A DNA stretch of 64,000 nt. Source: DUQX01 sp050948825 (lineage in GTDB: Bacteria; Bacillota; Dethiobacteria; DTU022; UBA8154). The notes below the pieces were generated by a model. The model was not told the DNA's origin and searched no databases. It saw only the letters and a program-made list of their open reading frames with translations. Positions 1 to 8,839 of this stretch are shown one piece after another; the stretch's first letter is position 1; every line of letters begins with the position of its first letter. The DNA lies in contig JBMNEO010000003.1 in the NCBI GenBank assembly GCA_050948825.1, forward strand, positions 310,001-374,000, given 5' to 3'. Both the position numbers and the translations under genes were made by a program.

Positions 1-44
1 CAACCCATATTGTTCAAGATTCATTAGATTTATTTTGGTTATAT

Positions 45-73
45 TTTTCCTTTTAAATAATTTGTGATATAAT
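45..73 (+). promoter_or_regulatory. Probable extended -10 promoter of the Nfu gene
   Basis: A perfect TATAAT at 68-73 is preceded by TG one base upstream (65-66), the extended -10 arrangement. The -35 position (45-50) is poor, as is common for extended -10 promoters. It lies about 40 bases before the Nfu start codon. Confidence 0.4.
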
Positions 74-110
74 GGGAAAGGTAAAATAGAAAAAGGAGGA
101 TTTATATCCT

Positions 111-332
111 ATGAAAGAAAAGGTTCAGGAAGCTTTACAAAAAATACGCCCCTCCTTACAGGCAGATGGTGGCGATGTAGTTCTCATCGATGTAGGCGAT
201 GACGGCATTGTTAAGGTACAGCTCACAGGAGCCTGCGGAGGGTGCCCCATGGCCACGATGACATTAAAGCAAGGAATTGAGCGCCTGCTAAAAAAAGAGG
301 TCCCGGGGGTAAAAGAAGTAGTCTCCGTATAA
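111..332 (+). CDS. Nfu/NifU C-terminal-domain Fe-S cluster scaffold protein
   Basis: This 73-residue protein is a stand-alone NifU C-terminal (Nfu) domain, the module that carries a [4Fe-4S] cluster on a CxxC pair and hands it to apoproteins. The motif CGGCP lies at about residues 42-46, and the N-terminal segment with QADGGDV is typical of the family. The length fits single-domain Nfu proteins of Firmicutes. A strong GGAGGA ribosome-binding site sits 10 bases before the ATG. It is followed by a hairpin terminator, so it is probably transcribed alone. A cysteine desulfurase gene lies 1.3 kb downstream, which suits a shared role in sulfur delivery, although that partnership is inferred. Confidence 0.9.
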   Translation: MKEKVQEALQKIRPSLQADGGDVVLIDVGDDGIVKVQLTGACGGCPMATMTLKQGIERLLKKEVPGVKEVVSV

Positions 333-421
333 ATGTTGAATAAGCCCTTTTCGATAAAAACAATTTCTTTAAAAGCAACCTCTTAAAAAAAGCTCAATGC
401 CAGATTTTCAGGAGATGAAAA

Positions 422-446
422 ACCGGCCAAGATTGACCGGTCTTTT
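422..446 (+). terminator. Rho-independent terminator after the Nfu gene
   Basis: ACCGGCCA (422-429) pairs with TGACCGGT (434-441) with one mismatch across a four-base loop, and the stem is followed by CTTTT. It separates the Nfu gene from thiI. Confidence 0.65.
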
Positions 447-485
447 CATTTAAGCTAACAAACCCCAAAAGGGAGTATGCCCGTT

Positions 486-1685
486 ATGAACAGCCTGCTG
501 CTGGTCCGCTATGGAGAAATTGCCCTAAAAGGCAAAAACAGGCCCTTTTTTGAAAAAAAACTACTCCGGAATATCCAGGATGCCCTCCAAGGCCTGGATC
601 CTTTTGAAGTTCTTTTTCAGCGAGGGCGCTATTTTATTAAAGTAAACGCAGAAAATTTATTACCTGCTCAGCGAAGACTGCAAAGGGTGTTCGGCATTGT
701 TTCAATCAGCCCGGTAACCCGGTCAGATTTAGATCTTGATGAAATATGCAAAAGCGCCCTGGAGACGATTAAAGATAATTATGTCCCGGGAATGACATTT
801 AAAGTGAATACCCGCCGGGCCAATAAGAAATTCCCTTATACTTCTCCCGAGGTAAGCAGCGCTGTTGGTGCATACCTTTTAAAAAGCAACCTCCATTTAA
901 AGGTTGATGTTCACCAGCCGGAAACCGCTATACATATCGATATAAGGGGAAAAGAGGCCTATCTGTACTCGCGCATCATTTACGGTTTGGGAGGGCTCCC
1001 CGTAGGGGTTGCAGGCAGGGGACTATTATTGCTATCCGGAGGCATAGACAGCCCTGTGGCCGGTTGGCTGGCGTTAAAAAGGGGAGTTGAAATCGAAGCT
1101 CTTCATTTTCACAGCCCTCCTTTTACAGGGGATGGTGCGCTGAATAAGGTCAGGGACCTCTGTCGTACGTTATCTTCTTATGGAGGAAAAATCACCCTTC
1201 ACCTGGCCCCTTTTACAGATATTCAAAAGGAACTCCGGCTGAACTGCCCGGAGACAATGTTGATTACGCTCATGCGCAGGGCAATGTTCCGTATCGCAGA
1301 AAGGTTAGCTGTGAAAAGAAACATTCCGGCTCTTTTCACAGGGGAGAGTCTGGGGCAGGTTGCCAGCCAGACGCTGGAAAACATCGCTGCCATAAACGCT
1401 GTGATAAATATCCCTGTTCTTCGCCCATTGATCGGTTTCGACAAAGAAGAGATTATTGATATTGCCCGGAAAATAAATTCCTATCCCGTTTCCATAAGGC
1501 CTTTTGAAGATTGCTGCACCCTGTTCGTTCCCCAGCACCCGGTAACCAGGCCGCAGCTAAGAGAGCTTGAAAAGGCTGAAAAAAATATTTCCCTTGAAGA
1601 ATTAACCGAATACTGCCTGGAGAACATAGAGAGTAGAACTATCACATCATCTAGCACAGGGGGGCAGGATAATGCAGCCGGATGA
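486..1685 (+). CDS. thiI: tRNA 4-thiouridine synthase ThiI, short form without rhodanese domain
   Basis: ThiI adenylates uridine 8 of tRNA and inserts sulfur to give 4-thiouridine; in some organisms it also serves thiamine thiazole synthesis. The N-terminal ferredoxin-like/THUMP region covers roughly residues 1-170. The PP-loop motif SGGIDS lies near residue 184, and the EDCC cysteine pair is near residue 345. At 399 residues it is the Gram-positive short form that lacks the C-terminal rhodanese domain, so persulfide must come from a dedicated desulfurase, which is encoded next. An upstream in-frame ATG at 477 lies one base from the GGGAG at 471-475, so the ATG at 486 (10-base spacing) is the better start. 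The stop overlaps the next gene by 14 bases. Confidence 0.95.
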   Translation: MNSLLLVRYGEIALKGKNRPFFEKKLLRNIQDALQGLDPFEVLFQRGRYFIKVNAENLLPAQRRLQRVFGIVSISPVTRSDLDLDEICKSALETIKDNYVPGMTFKVNTRRANKKFPYTSPEVSSAVGAYLLKSNLHLKVDVHQPETAIHIDIRGKEAYLYSRIIYGLGGLPVGVAGRGLLLLSGGIDSPVAGWLALKRGVEIEALHFHSPPFTGDGALNKVRDLCRTLSSYGGKITLHLAPFTDIQKELRLNCPETMLITLMRRAMFRIAERLAVKRNIPALFTGESLGQVASQTLENIAAINAVINIPVLRPLIGFDKEEIIDIARKINSYPVSIRPFEDCCTLFVPQHPVTRPQLRELEKAEKNISLEELTEYCLENIESRTITSSSTGGQDNAAG

Positions 1686-2844
1686 AGTATACCTGGACAA
1701 CAGCGCCACTACCCGCCCTTATCCCGAGATAAGCAAAGAAGTACAGCGCATTATGCTTGAAGAATACGGAAACCCTTCTTCCCTGCATCGCAAAGGCAGC
1801 GAAGGAGAACGGATCCTTCAATCATCCCGTCAGATGCTTGCGGAAATTTTAGACGTCAATGGCAGCGAGATAATCTTTACTTCCGGGGGAACAGAATCCA
1901 ACAATATGGCAGTCCAGGGGATTGCACGCCGTTACCGGAAACGCGGCAACCACCTCATCACTACGGCCATCGAGCACTCTTCAGTATTAGAACCCTTTAA
2001 CCTGCTTGAAAAGGATGGTTTTGAGGTCACCTACCTTATCCCCGACGAACAAGGAATCGTAAGTCCCGAAAGGGTTGCCGAGGCTCTTACTCCCAGGACT
2101 GTTCTGGTAAGCATCATGCATGTAAATAACGAAATAGGTTCTATCCAGCCTATCTCCCAAATTGCGGCGATCCTTCAGGACAGAAATCCGAATATTATTT
2201 TCCATGTGGACGCGGTGCAATCCTTTACCAAACTTCACCTCTCACCCAAAGACCAGGGCATCGATCTTCTCAGTATAAGCGCCCATAAGTTTCACGGCCC
2301 CAAGGGGGTAGGTGCTCTTTACCTGCGGGAGGGAATCTTTCTGGAGCCCCTTATCAGGGGCGGGGGCCATGAAAAAGGGTTAAGGCCGGGGACTGAAAAC
2401 ACACCCGGCATATGGGGAATGGCTTTAGCAGCAAAACTAAGTTACGAAAATCGGAAAGAAAAGCTGGGAAAGATGCAATCCTTAAAAAAACAGTTTATCA
2501 CTTCCCTGGAAGCAGAACTTCCCTGGATAAGATTAAACGGGCCCGGCGAAGAAGAAGGAGCACCCCATATCTTTAATATTTCCTTTCCTGGTCTTAAGGG
2601 AGAAGTCATCCTGCATGCCCTGGAGGAGCATGGCATCTACGTATCTACGGGGTCAGCCTGCCATTCCAACGCAAACAGTCCAAGCCACGTCCTGCAAGCC
2701 ATAAAACTGGATAAAGAATCGCTGGATGGAGCTATACGTTTTAGCCTCTCTCACTTAAACACCCGTGAAGAAATTGAATACGCCATCACAAAAACTATCT
2801 CCGTTGTTTCCGGGCTTAAAAAATTCTTTCAGGTAACCCGTTAA
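1672..2844 (+). CDS. Cysteine desulfurase (NifS/IscS family) partnered with ThiI
   Basis: This is a PLP-dependent class V enzyme that takes sulfur from cysteine as a protein persulfide. The cofactor lysine is in SAHKFHGPKG (near residue 205) and the catalytic cysteine is in STGSACHSN (near residue 327). Its length of 390 is usual. It overlaps thiI by 14 bases, so the two are translationally coupled. In Bacillus subtilis the pair NifZ-ThiI has the same relationship, with the gene order reversed. I infer that its main sulfur acceptor is ThiI. It could also feed Fe-S assembly, since no iscU or sufU is in the window. Confidence 0.93.
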   Translation: MQPDEVYLDNSATTRPYPEISKEVQRIMLEEYGNPSSLHRKGSEGERILQSSRQMLAEILDVNGSEIIFTSGGTESNNMAVQGIARRYRKRGNHLITTAIEHSSVLEPFNLLEKDGFEVTYLIPDEQGIVSPERVAEALTPRTVLVSIMHVNNEIGSIQPISQIAAILQDRNPNIIFHVDAVQSFTKLHLSPKDQGIDLLSISAHKFHGPKGVGALYLREGIFLEPLIRGGGHEKGLRPGTENTPGIWGMALAAKLSYENRKEKLGKMQSLKKQFITSLEAELPWIRLNGPGEEEGAPHIFNISFPGLKGEVILHALEEHGIYVSTGSACHSNANSPSHVLQAIKLDKESLDGAIRFSLSHLNTREEIEYAITKTISVVSGLKKFFQVTR

Positions 2845-3066
2845 TCTTTGAATCAAATAAGGCTGAACGGATAAGGCCGGATAACACCTGCCCGCTGCAG
2901 AAAAGCTCGAGTTTATAGCTCCCAAAGAAACTTAATTCAATAGGCACGGCATTTTTGCTTCCAAACATATCCTCAATATTCTTTATATCCTCTATTTCTA
3001 TATTCCCTCTATCCTCCTGCTTCAAATTTATTTAATTTTCAAACCATTTAAATTTCATCAGGGTTA

Positions 3067-3095
3067 TTCTTATTTATCCTCAGATCCGTTATAAT
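3067..3095 (+). promoter_or_regulatory. Putative promoter of serC
   Basis: A perfect TATAAT lies at 3090-3095, 35 bases before the serC start. The -35 position at 17-bp spacing reads TTCTTA, a partial match to TTGACA. The 286 bases between the desulfurase stop and serC contain nothing else recognisable. Confidence 0.4.
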
Positions 3096-3130
3096 TAAGG
3101 GTAGTTATATTGAAAAAAAGGAGGATACTG

Positions 3131-4219
3131 ATGACTTATAGAATATATAACTTCAACCCGGGACCTGCAGCGCTCCCGTTACCGGTTCTTGAACAGGTTC
3201 AAAAGGAGTTGTTGAATTACTCTGGTACCGGCATGTCCATCCTGGAAACCAGCCATCGCTCGAAAGAATTTGAAAAAATTGTAGAGGCTGCGGAAAATCA
3301 ACTGCTTGAACTCTTTCAGCTTTCCGGGGATTACCGGGTACTTTTTTTACAAGGAGGAGCCAGTCTCCAGTTTGCCATGGTACCCTTGAATTTCCTTTCC
3401 CCTCAAATGTCGGCGGATTACATTATAACAGGCAGTTTTGCAACAAAAGCATATGAAGAAGCTGAAAGGATCGCACAAGTTAATATTGCCGCCAGCACAA
3501 AAGATAACGACTACCGAAATATTCCCCGTCAGGAAGACATAAAACTAAGCCCTTCTTCCGCTTATGTACACTTAACTTCAAACAACACCATTTACGGAAC
3601 CCAGTGGAATTACATACCCGATTGCGGTGGGATCCCGCTGGTAGCGGATATGTCAAGTGACATCCTATCACGGGAGCTGGAGATGAACAAATTTTCACTG
3701 GTTTATGCCGGAGCACAGAAAAACCTTGGACCCGCAGGCATTACAACTGTAATAATAAAAAACGAGATGCTTGAAAAGGCTTCCGCAACCTTACCTGCAA
3801 TGCTCAGTTATAAAATACATGCAAAAGCAAATTCTTTGTACAACACTCCTTCCACCTTTGCTATTTATATACTGGAACTGGTACTGCAGTGGGTAAAAGA
3901 AAAAGGGGGCCTTCAAGCAGTAGAAATCATCAACAGGAAAAAAAGCGATCTAATCTACCGGGTAATCGACGAAAGCGGGGGATTTTACCGCGGGCATGCC
4001 GCGCAGGAGGATCGTTCCATGATGAATGTGACATTCCGTCTGCCTAACGATGATCTTGAAAAAGGCTTTGTAGAAGAAGCCGCAAAAGAGGGTCTGGCCG
4101 GGCTTAGGGGGCACCGTTCGGTTGGAGGCATCAGAGCATCCATTTACAATGCCATGCCCCTAGAAGGGTGCGAAGCGCTTGCACAGTTCATGAAGGAATA
4201 CCTAAAAAGAAACGGATAA
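3131..4219 (+). CDS. serC: Phosphoserine aminotransferase
   Basis: SerC converts 3-phosphohydroxypyruvate and glutamate to phosphoserine in serine biosynthesis, and can act in pyridoxal phosphate synthesis. The family start motif YNFNPGPAALP is at the N-terminus, and the PLP lysine is in AGAQKNLGPAG near residue 196. At 362 residues it matches the Escherichia coli enzyme length. The reading frame opens upstream at a TTG (3110), but the AAAGGAGG just before the ATG at 3131 fixes the start. The usual partner serA is not here. Instead a second aminotransferase follows after 18 bases and is probably cotranscribed. Confidence 0.95.
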   Translation: MTYRIYNFNPGPAALPLPVLEQVQKELLNYSGTGMSILETSHRSKEFEKIVEAAENQLLELFQLSGDYRVLFLQGGASLQFAMVPLNFLSPQMSADYIITGSFATKAYEEAERIAQVNIAASTKDNDYRNIPRQEDIKLSPSSAYVHLTSNNTIYGTQWNYIPDCGGIPLVADMSSDILSRELEMNKFSLVYAGAQKNLGPAGITTVIIKNEMLEKASATLPAMLSYKIHAKANSLYNTPSTFAIYILELVLQWVKEKGGLQAVEIINRKKSDLIYRVIDESGGFYRGHAAQEDRSMMNVTFRLPNDDLEKGFVEEAAKEGLAGLRGHRSVGGIRASIYNAMPLEGCEALAQFMKEYLKRNG

Positions 4220-4237
4220 AGGATGAGAGGTGATTTA

Positions 4238-5431
4238 ATGTTATCGCGCAAGGCTTTCCATATTACGCCCTCGCCCACGCTATCCATAGATGCCCAGGCG
4301 AAGCGGATGAAAAGCGAAGGAAAGGATATCATCGGCTTTGGCGCCGGTGAACCTGATTTTGATACCCCTGCGCATATAAAAGATGCCGCCATAAAAGCAA
4401 TTAACAATAATTTTACCCGCTATACTCCCGCCAGCGGTATACCGGAACTTAAAGAGGCTATAGTAGAAAAATATATTAAAGAAAGCGGTTTAACATATAC
4501 ACCGGGGCAAATTGTCGTCAGCAACGGTGCCAAGCACTCCCTCAACAATGTCCTTGCCGCACTTTTAAATGATGGAGACGAAGTAATTATACCTTCACCT
4601 TACTGGGTCAGCTACCCCGAACTAGTAAAACTCAACGGGGGAACCCCTGTAATTGTAGATACAAAACAGGAATACAACTATAAACTTAAAGGGCCTGAAC
4701 TGGAAAAAAACCTTTCTCCCAGAACGAAAGCGCTCATCCTGAACAGCCCATCCAACCCGACAGGCCAGGTTTATACCAGAAATGAGCTGGAGGTAATAGC
4801 TTACCTTGCCGTTAGATACAACTTTTACATAATTTCTGATGAGGTGTACGAAAAGCTTATTTATGACGGCAAGGAGCATATTACCATAGCTTCCCTGGGA
4901 GAAGATATTCAAGATTTAACGATAATTGTAAACGGCGTTTCCAAAACTTATGCCATGACAGGCTGGCGAATCGGCTATACGGCTTCAGAGCCTGAACTGG
5001 CTGCGGTCATGGCCGGCATTCAAAGCCACACCACATCCAACCCTAATTCAATAGCTCAAAAGGCAGCCTATGCAGCACTTAGCGGGCCCCAGGAATGTGT
5101 TGAAGAAATGCGAAAGGCATTTGAAAAACGTAAAAACTATATGGTAGATCTTATTAAAGAGATACCATTAATCAACTGCATCGATCCAAAGGGAGCCTTT
5201 TACCTTTTTCTGAATATAGGGGAAACATTTAATAAAAAGTTCAGGGGTATCCCCGTAGAAAACAGCAACAAATTTGCTTCCCTGCTGCTGGAAAACTATC
5301 TGGTAGCGCTTGTTCCCGGGGAAGCCTTTGGAGCATCTGATTATGTACGCGTTTCTTATGCCACATCCATGGAAAACATCTCCAACGGCTTAGAGCGTAT
5401 TAATTCTTTTCTTCAAGAACTTATAGAATAA
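4238..5431 (+). CDS. Class I/II pyridoxal-phosphate aminotransferase, aspartate aminotransferase type
   Basis: This fold-type I aminotransferase most likely interconverts aspartate and 2-oxoglutarate with oxaloacetate and glutamate. The family segment GAGEPDFDTP is near residue 34, the PLP-binding lysine is in NGVSKTYAMTGWRIGY near residue 236, and a C-terminal arginine in YVRVSYA binds the substrate carboxylate. Its 397 residues fit the AspB/AspC subgroup of Gram-positives and Thermus. An upstream ATG at 4223 overlaps the ribosome-binding site, and AGAGGTGA before 4238 favours the later start. Exact substrate range cannot be read from sequence, so other amino acids are possible. Confidence 0.88.
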   Translation: MLSRKAFHITPSPTLSIDAQAKRMKSEGKDIIGFGAGEPDFDTPAHIKDAAIKAINNNFTRYTPASGIPELKEAIVEKYIKESGLTYTPGQIVVSNGAKHSLNNVLAALLNDGDEVIIPSPYWVSYPELVKLNGGTPVIVDTKQEYNYKLKGPELEKNLSPRTKALILNSPSNPTGQVYTRNELEVIAYLAVRYNFYIISDEVYEKLIYDGKEHITIASLGEDIQDLTIIVNGVSKTYAMTGWRIGYTASEPELAAVMAGIQSHTTSNPNSIAQKAAYAALSGPQECVEEMRKAFEKRKNYMVDLIKEIPLINCIDPKGAFYLFLNIGETFNKKFRGIPVENSNKFASLLLENYLVALVPGEAFGASDYVRVSYATSMENISNGLERINSFLQELIE

Positions 5432-5442
5432 CAAATTGCTTT

Positions 5443-5631
5443 TTATTCCATTTCAGAAAATAAAATTCCATTTTTAGCAAAATTTTCGCTCTTCATTTCC
5501 CTGATAATTATATGAACAGTTTCAGGTTTGCAATCAAGGGTTTCGGATATTACATCCGTAACCCCTTTTACCATTTTTCTTTTTTGTTCAATGTTTCTTC
5601 CTTCCAGCAACTCTATCTGAATAATTGGCAT
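5443..5631 (-). CDS. 4-oxalocrotonate tautomerase-family protein
   Basis: This 62-residue protein begins MPIIQIELLEGR. Once methionine is removed it exposes Pro1, the general base of the tautomerase superfamily. Small members of this family form hexamers and isomerise 2-hydroxy-dienoates or keto-enol substrates. The frame opens 23 codons earlier, but AAAGGAGG nine bases before the ATG at 5631 settles the start. No aromatic degradation genes surround it, so the substrate is unknown; many anaerobes carry such genes without a pathway. It converges tail-to-tail with the aminotransferase gene with only 11 bases between stops. Confidence 0.85.
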   Translation of the reverse strand: MPIIQIELLEGRNIEQKRKMVKGVTDVISETLDCKPETVHIIIREMKSENFAKNGILFSEME

Positions 5632-5677
5632 GCAGAAAAAACCTCCTTTCCATAAATTATTGTTAATAAAGGTATTA

Positions 5678-6376
5678 CTAAAAACCCCTGAGCTGAACAT
5701 CGCTTATATAATCGCTGCATTTATTGGCCAATTTTACAGCCTGTTCCCGGGTAAGGGCTTTTATACTATTAAGGGAAGAATCAATCAATCCTTTACTGGA
5801 GTGAAACTGCTGCAGAACATATTTTCGGCACCCGGCAAGCTCCCTGGCAATCTCCAATACATCCTTCTCTTCTAATAGTCCGGGAACAACCGTTGTCCGG
5901 AATTCATAATCCAGGGAACTGCTTCTCAGCAAACTAATCGTTTCCGCTATTTCCGGGTAATACCTTTCTTTTCCGGTAATAAGAGGGTATTTGCCCGGCG
6001 GGCCTTTGATATCTACAGCAATATAATCCAGCAGTTCCCTTCGTAAAAGAATGTCGATTTTTTGCGGGCTTGTCCCGTTGGTATCAAGCTTAACTTTTAA
6101 TTTTTTCTTTTTTGCCCGAACCGTAAAATCCACCAGGTCCTCCTGCAGCGTAGGTTCCCCTCCGGAAATACAAATCCCGTCCAGCAAGGGGCCTTTGTTT
6201 TCAAGAAATTCAAATAACTCCTCCTCCGGTATCGGTGGAAGAGGGGCAGGGTTAAGAACCAGATCTTTATTGTGACAATAACGACACCGCAGGTTACAGC
6301 CTCCGACAAATATCGACAAACATATCTCTCCCGGAAAATCTACAAAGCTGATCTTTTGGACGCCTCTGATATCCAA
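5678..6376 (-). CDS. Anaerobic ribonucleotide reductase activating protein (NrdG-like radical SAM)
   Basis: This radical SAM protein carries the cluster motif CNLRCRYC about 30 residues in. The short length (about 232) and the opening RGVQKISFVDFPG are typical of the NrdG2 group annotated as anaerobic ribonucleoside-triphosphate reductase activases. Such enzymes install the glycyl radical on a partner with a 5'-deoxyadenosyl radical. No nrdD or other glycyl-radical gene is in this window, so the partner must lie elsewhere and the assignment rests on the family alone. GGAGTGAG before a TTG at 6376 makes that the likely start rather than the upstream TTG at 6397. It may be the last-but-one gene of the long leftward cluster. 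Confidence 0.75.
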   Translation of the reverse strand: MDIRGVQKISFVDFPGEICLSIFVGGCNLRCRYCHNKDLVLNPAPLPPIPEEELFEFLENKGPLLDGICISGGEPTLQEDLVDFTVRAKKKKLKVKLDTNGTSPQKIDILLRRELLDYIAVDIKGPPGKYPLITGKERYYPEIAETISLLRSSSLDYEFRTTVVPGLLEEKDVLEIARELAGCRKYVLQQFHSSKGLIDSSLNSIKALTREQAVKLANKCSDYISDVQLRGF

Positions 6377-6424
6377 TTCTTTCTCACTCCGTCCCAAGTA
6401 CCCCCGGTCATCTGGAAACCTGTG

Positions 6425-8128
6425 CTAGAACTCATTTTCTTGCAACAGCGCCCTTTTCCAGAGAACAGCCCTGGCAAAAGTGCGGCTGGTTTCCTTTATA
6501 ACTACCTGGACTTCTTCACCTACCAGTTCCCCCGCACCCTCAATATCCAGGATATACCCGTGCAGCCTGGCTATACCATGTTCCGGATTTGAGGTATGGG
6601 GTTCTTCAACCATGACCCGATAAATGCCCCCCTCTTCGACAGGGAGGGCATGCCTGGCAACCTCATGCAGCGGGCCCGACATCAAAATATTATATTTTTC
6701 TACATGCAGGTTATCTGAACCCCGTATAAAAATATTTTTGCCGGTATCTGACTCCAGCTTCTTCAGGTAAAGACCCCCGCTGCCGATAAGCAAAGCAGCA
6801 ACCTCGCTGTTTGTCTCTACCAAAACCGCTTCTATCCCCCGGCGATTTAATATTTTCCTGAGTTCCCTCTCCACCTTGCTGCTAACTGCCTCAGGAGAAA
6901 GAATCTTTCCTTTTCCGTGGCAGTAAGAACAGGGCTGCTGCATTGCAGCAGAAATGCCCTGCCTGACCTTTTTCCTGGCAATCTCAACCAGCCCGAGCGA
7001 AGTAATACCAAGAACCTGGCTCTTGGTACGATCCATGTTCATCTTTTGCTTAAGCTTCTCCAGAACCTGGTGACGGTGATCCTGTGTATTCATATCAATA
7101 AAATCAACAATTATAATACCGCCAATATCTCTTAAACGAATTTGTCTGGCAATCTCTTCAGCAGCCTCGAGGTTCGTTTTTAGTATTGTCTCCTCCAGAT
7201 TGCTTTTTCCCGTGTATTTACCGGTATTTACATCTATTACCGTCAGCGCCTCGGTATCGTCAAAGACCAGATACCCTCCGCATTTTAACCATACCATACG
7301 GCTTATTGAACGTTCAATTTCCTCTTCAATATTAAAACGTTCAAATACCGGCTCCTTTTTTTGGTAATAAACTACCCTGTTTTTTAAATGCGGGGAGATG
7401 CAGCCAAGTATCTTCAGCACCTTATGGTATTCTTGTTCATCATCAATAATCAGCTGGCTGATGTGATCATTAAAAAGATCGCGTACTATGCGGTAAACAA
7501 GGGCCATATCCTTATGCAGCAATGCCGGTGAGTTTTCCTTTTTAGAAAGGTTTATTATCTTTTTCCAGAGCCTTAATAGAAACTGAAGATCATTGCCGAG
7601 GCTTTCCTGATCAGCGCCTTCGGCAGCTGTTCTTACAATTAAGCCCACCTCGGGAGGCCTTAACTCTTCCATTAATCTCTTGAGCCTTTCCCGTTCTCCC
7701 TGGGAATCAATTCGCCTTGATACGCCAACATAATTCAAACCCGGCATGAGAACCAGGTAGCGTCCAGGGAGAGTAATATGCCCGGTTAGACGCGCCCCTT
7801 TGCTGCCGAAGGAGTCCTTCATAACCTGGACTAAAACTTCTTCCCCTGCATGCAGGAGCTGTTGAATGGTAGCTCTTCCTTCAACCCTCTCCTCGCCCCT
7901 GGGATGAGGAATATCGTCGACATAAAAAAAGGCATTTCGTTCTTCACCGATATCCACAAAGGCAGCCTGCATACCGGGCAAAACATTCTCTACCCTGCCT
8001 TTATAGATATTACCGACCATACGTTGATGCAATGGCCGTTCAATATATAGCTCCATAACTTTTCCATCTTCAAGCAAAGCAACTCTTGTCTGTTTAAAAT
8101 TACAATTGATAATAATTTTTTGATCCAT
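6425..8128 (-). CDS. rng: Ribonuclease E/G family endoribonuclease
   Basis: This 567-residue protein has the RNase G layout. An S1-like RNA-binding region covers about residues 35-120. The RNase H-like/DNase I-like catalytic region follows, with acidic residues in TVIDVNTGK and the DFIDM segment. After these comes a CSYCHGKGK zinc-link motif, used for dimer formation. Such enzymes cut single-stranded AU-rich RNA in rRNA maturation and mRNA turnover. In many Clostridia this gene sits between the mre/spoIVF cluster and rplU-rpmA. Here the ribosomal genes are not downstream. The ATG at 8128 has GAGG 9 bases upstream. Confidence 0.93.
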   Translation of the reverse strand: MDQKIIINCNFKQTRVALLEDGKVMELYIERPLHQRMVGNIYKGRVENVLPGMQAAFVDIGEERNAFFYVDDIPHPRGEERVEGRATIQQLLHAGEEVLVQVMKDSFGSKGARLTGHITLPGRYLVLMPGLNYVGVSRRIDSQGERERLKRLMEELRPPEVGLIVRTAAEGADQESLGNDLQFLLRLWKKIINLSKKENSPALLHKDMALVYRIVRDLFNDHISQLIIDDEQEYHKVLKILGCISPHLKNRVVYYQKKEPVFERFNIEEEIERSISRMVWLKCGGYLVFDDTEALTVIDVNTGKYTGKSNLEETILKTNLEAAEEIARQIRLRDIGGIIIVDFIDMNTQDHRHQVLEKLKQKMNMDRTKSQVLGITSLGLVEIARKKVRQGISAAMQQPCSYCHGKGKILSPEAVSSKVERELRKILNRRGIEAVLVETNSEVAALLIGSGGLYLKKLESDTGKNIFIRGSDNLHVEKYNILMSGPLHEVARHALPVEEGGIYRVMVEEPHTSNPEHGIARLHGYILDIEGAGELVGEEVQVVIKETSRTFARAVLWKRALLQENEF

Positions 8129-8137
8129 GGTAATACC

Positions 8138-8839
8138 TCATTCCAGATACTCTGAGGGAGTAAGACCTTCCGGCGTTTTAAGCTGGCTATTAACCATAAC
8201 AAATAAATCCTTCCGGAAGATTTTTGTTTTTATTCTACCCCCGCCATTCCCCAGCGGCAAGAGACTCATTATTTCCTGCGGCCGCGTTCCCCCTTTATTT
8301 CCGGTAGCAAGAAGCATGAAAAGTACTCCCTTTTCTGTTTCACATTTTTTCATGCTCAATAGGTAGATATAAGGCCTGATATTAATCGTTTTCGTATCTT
8401 TTTTGCTTTTACGCTCGATTAATATCGTTTCTGCACTTAAAATATCAAGCAGAGCCTCTTCCAGGGCAGGTGTAACATTCGATAAAAAAACCTTATAGAG
8501 GGCTGCCCCAACCATTGCAGAAAGGGGGGGGCGGTTCAGGTCAACCTGCCTTATCTTATGCACTTTTAGCCCATCGGGAAATTGCATATTTAAGGATTCG
8601 CTGATTCTATCCGTTTCCCAGGGCTCTTTTAAATATAGATCCAGATATTCATTTTCCCCTTCAATGCCGACTGCAAGCGGTGCAGCAAAGACAAATTTCG
8701 GCTGGGGGTTATAACCTTTACTGCAGGCGGTTGGGATACCGGCACGCCTTGCGCTGCGTATAAAGGTTCGCAGCAGGTCAAGGTGGGAGATAAATCTTAA
8801 ATCCCCCCTCTTGGAAAAAGTTAAGAGATAGTGGTACAT
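8138..8839 (-). CDS. TIGR03936-type radical SAM-associated protein (DUF2344)
   Basis: This protein of about 233 residues begins MYHYLLTFSKRGDLRFISHLDL, a signature of the DUF2344 proteins that always accompany the large B12-binding-like radical SAM protein encoded just upstream. In many bacteria the two are fused or adjacent and precede rng or rplU. The molecular activity is not established. The segment SKGYNPQPK near residue 47 is conserved in the family. The start at 8839 was chosen because it begins at the conserved segment. It overlaps the upstream gene by 19 bases, which suggests translational coupling and a joint function. Confidence 0.85.
   Translation of the reverse strand: MYHYLLTFSKRGDLRFISHLDLLRTFIRSARRAGIPTACSKGYNPQPKFVFAAPLAVGIEGENEYLDLYLKEPWETDRISESLNMQFPDGLKVHKIRQVDLNRPPLSAMVGAALYKVFLSNVTPALEEALLDILSAETILIERKSKKDTKTINIRPYIYLLSMKKCETEKGVLFMLLATGNKGGTRPQEIMSLLPLGNGGGRIKTKIFRKDLFVMVNSQLKTPEGLTPSEYLE

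Noticed and set aside
2816..3025. 69-codon open frame on the minus strand behind the cysteine desulfurase
   Set aside because: TTG start without a usable ribosome site and no family resemblance; treated as intergenic.
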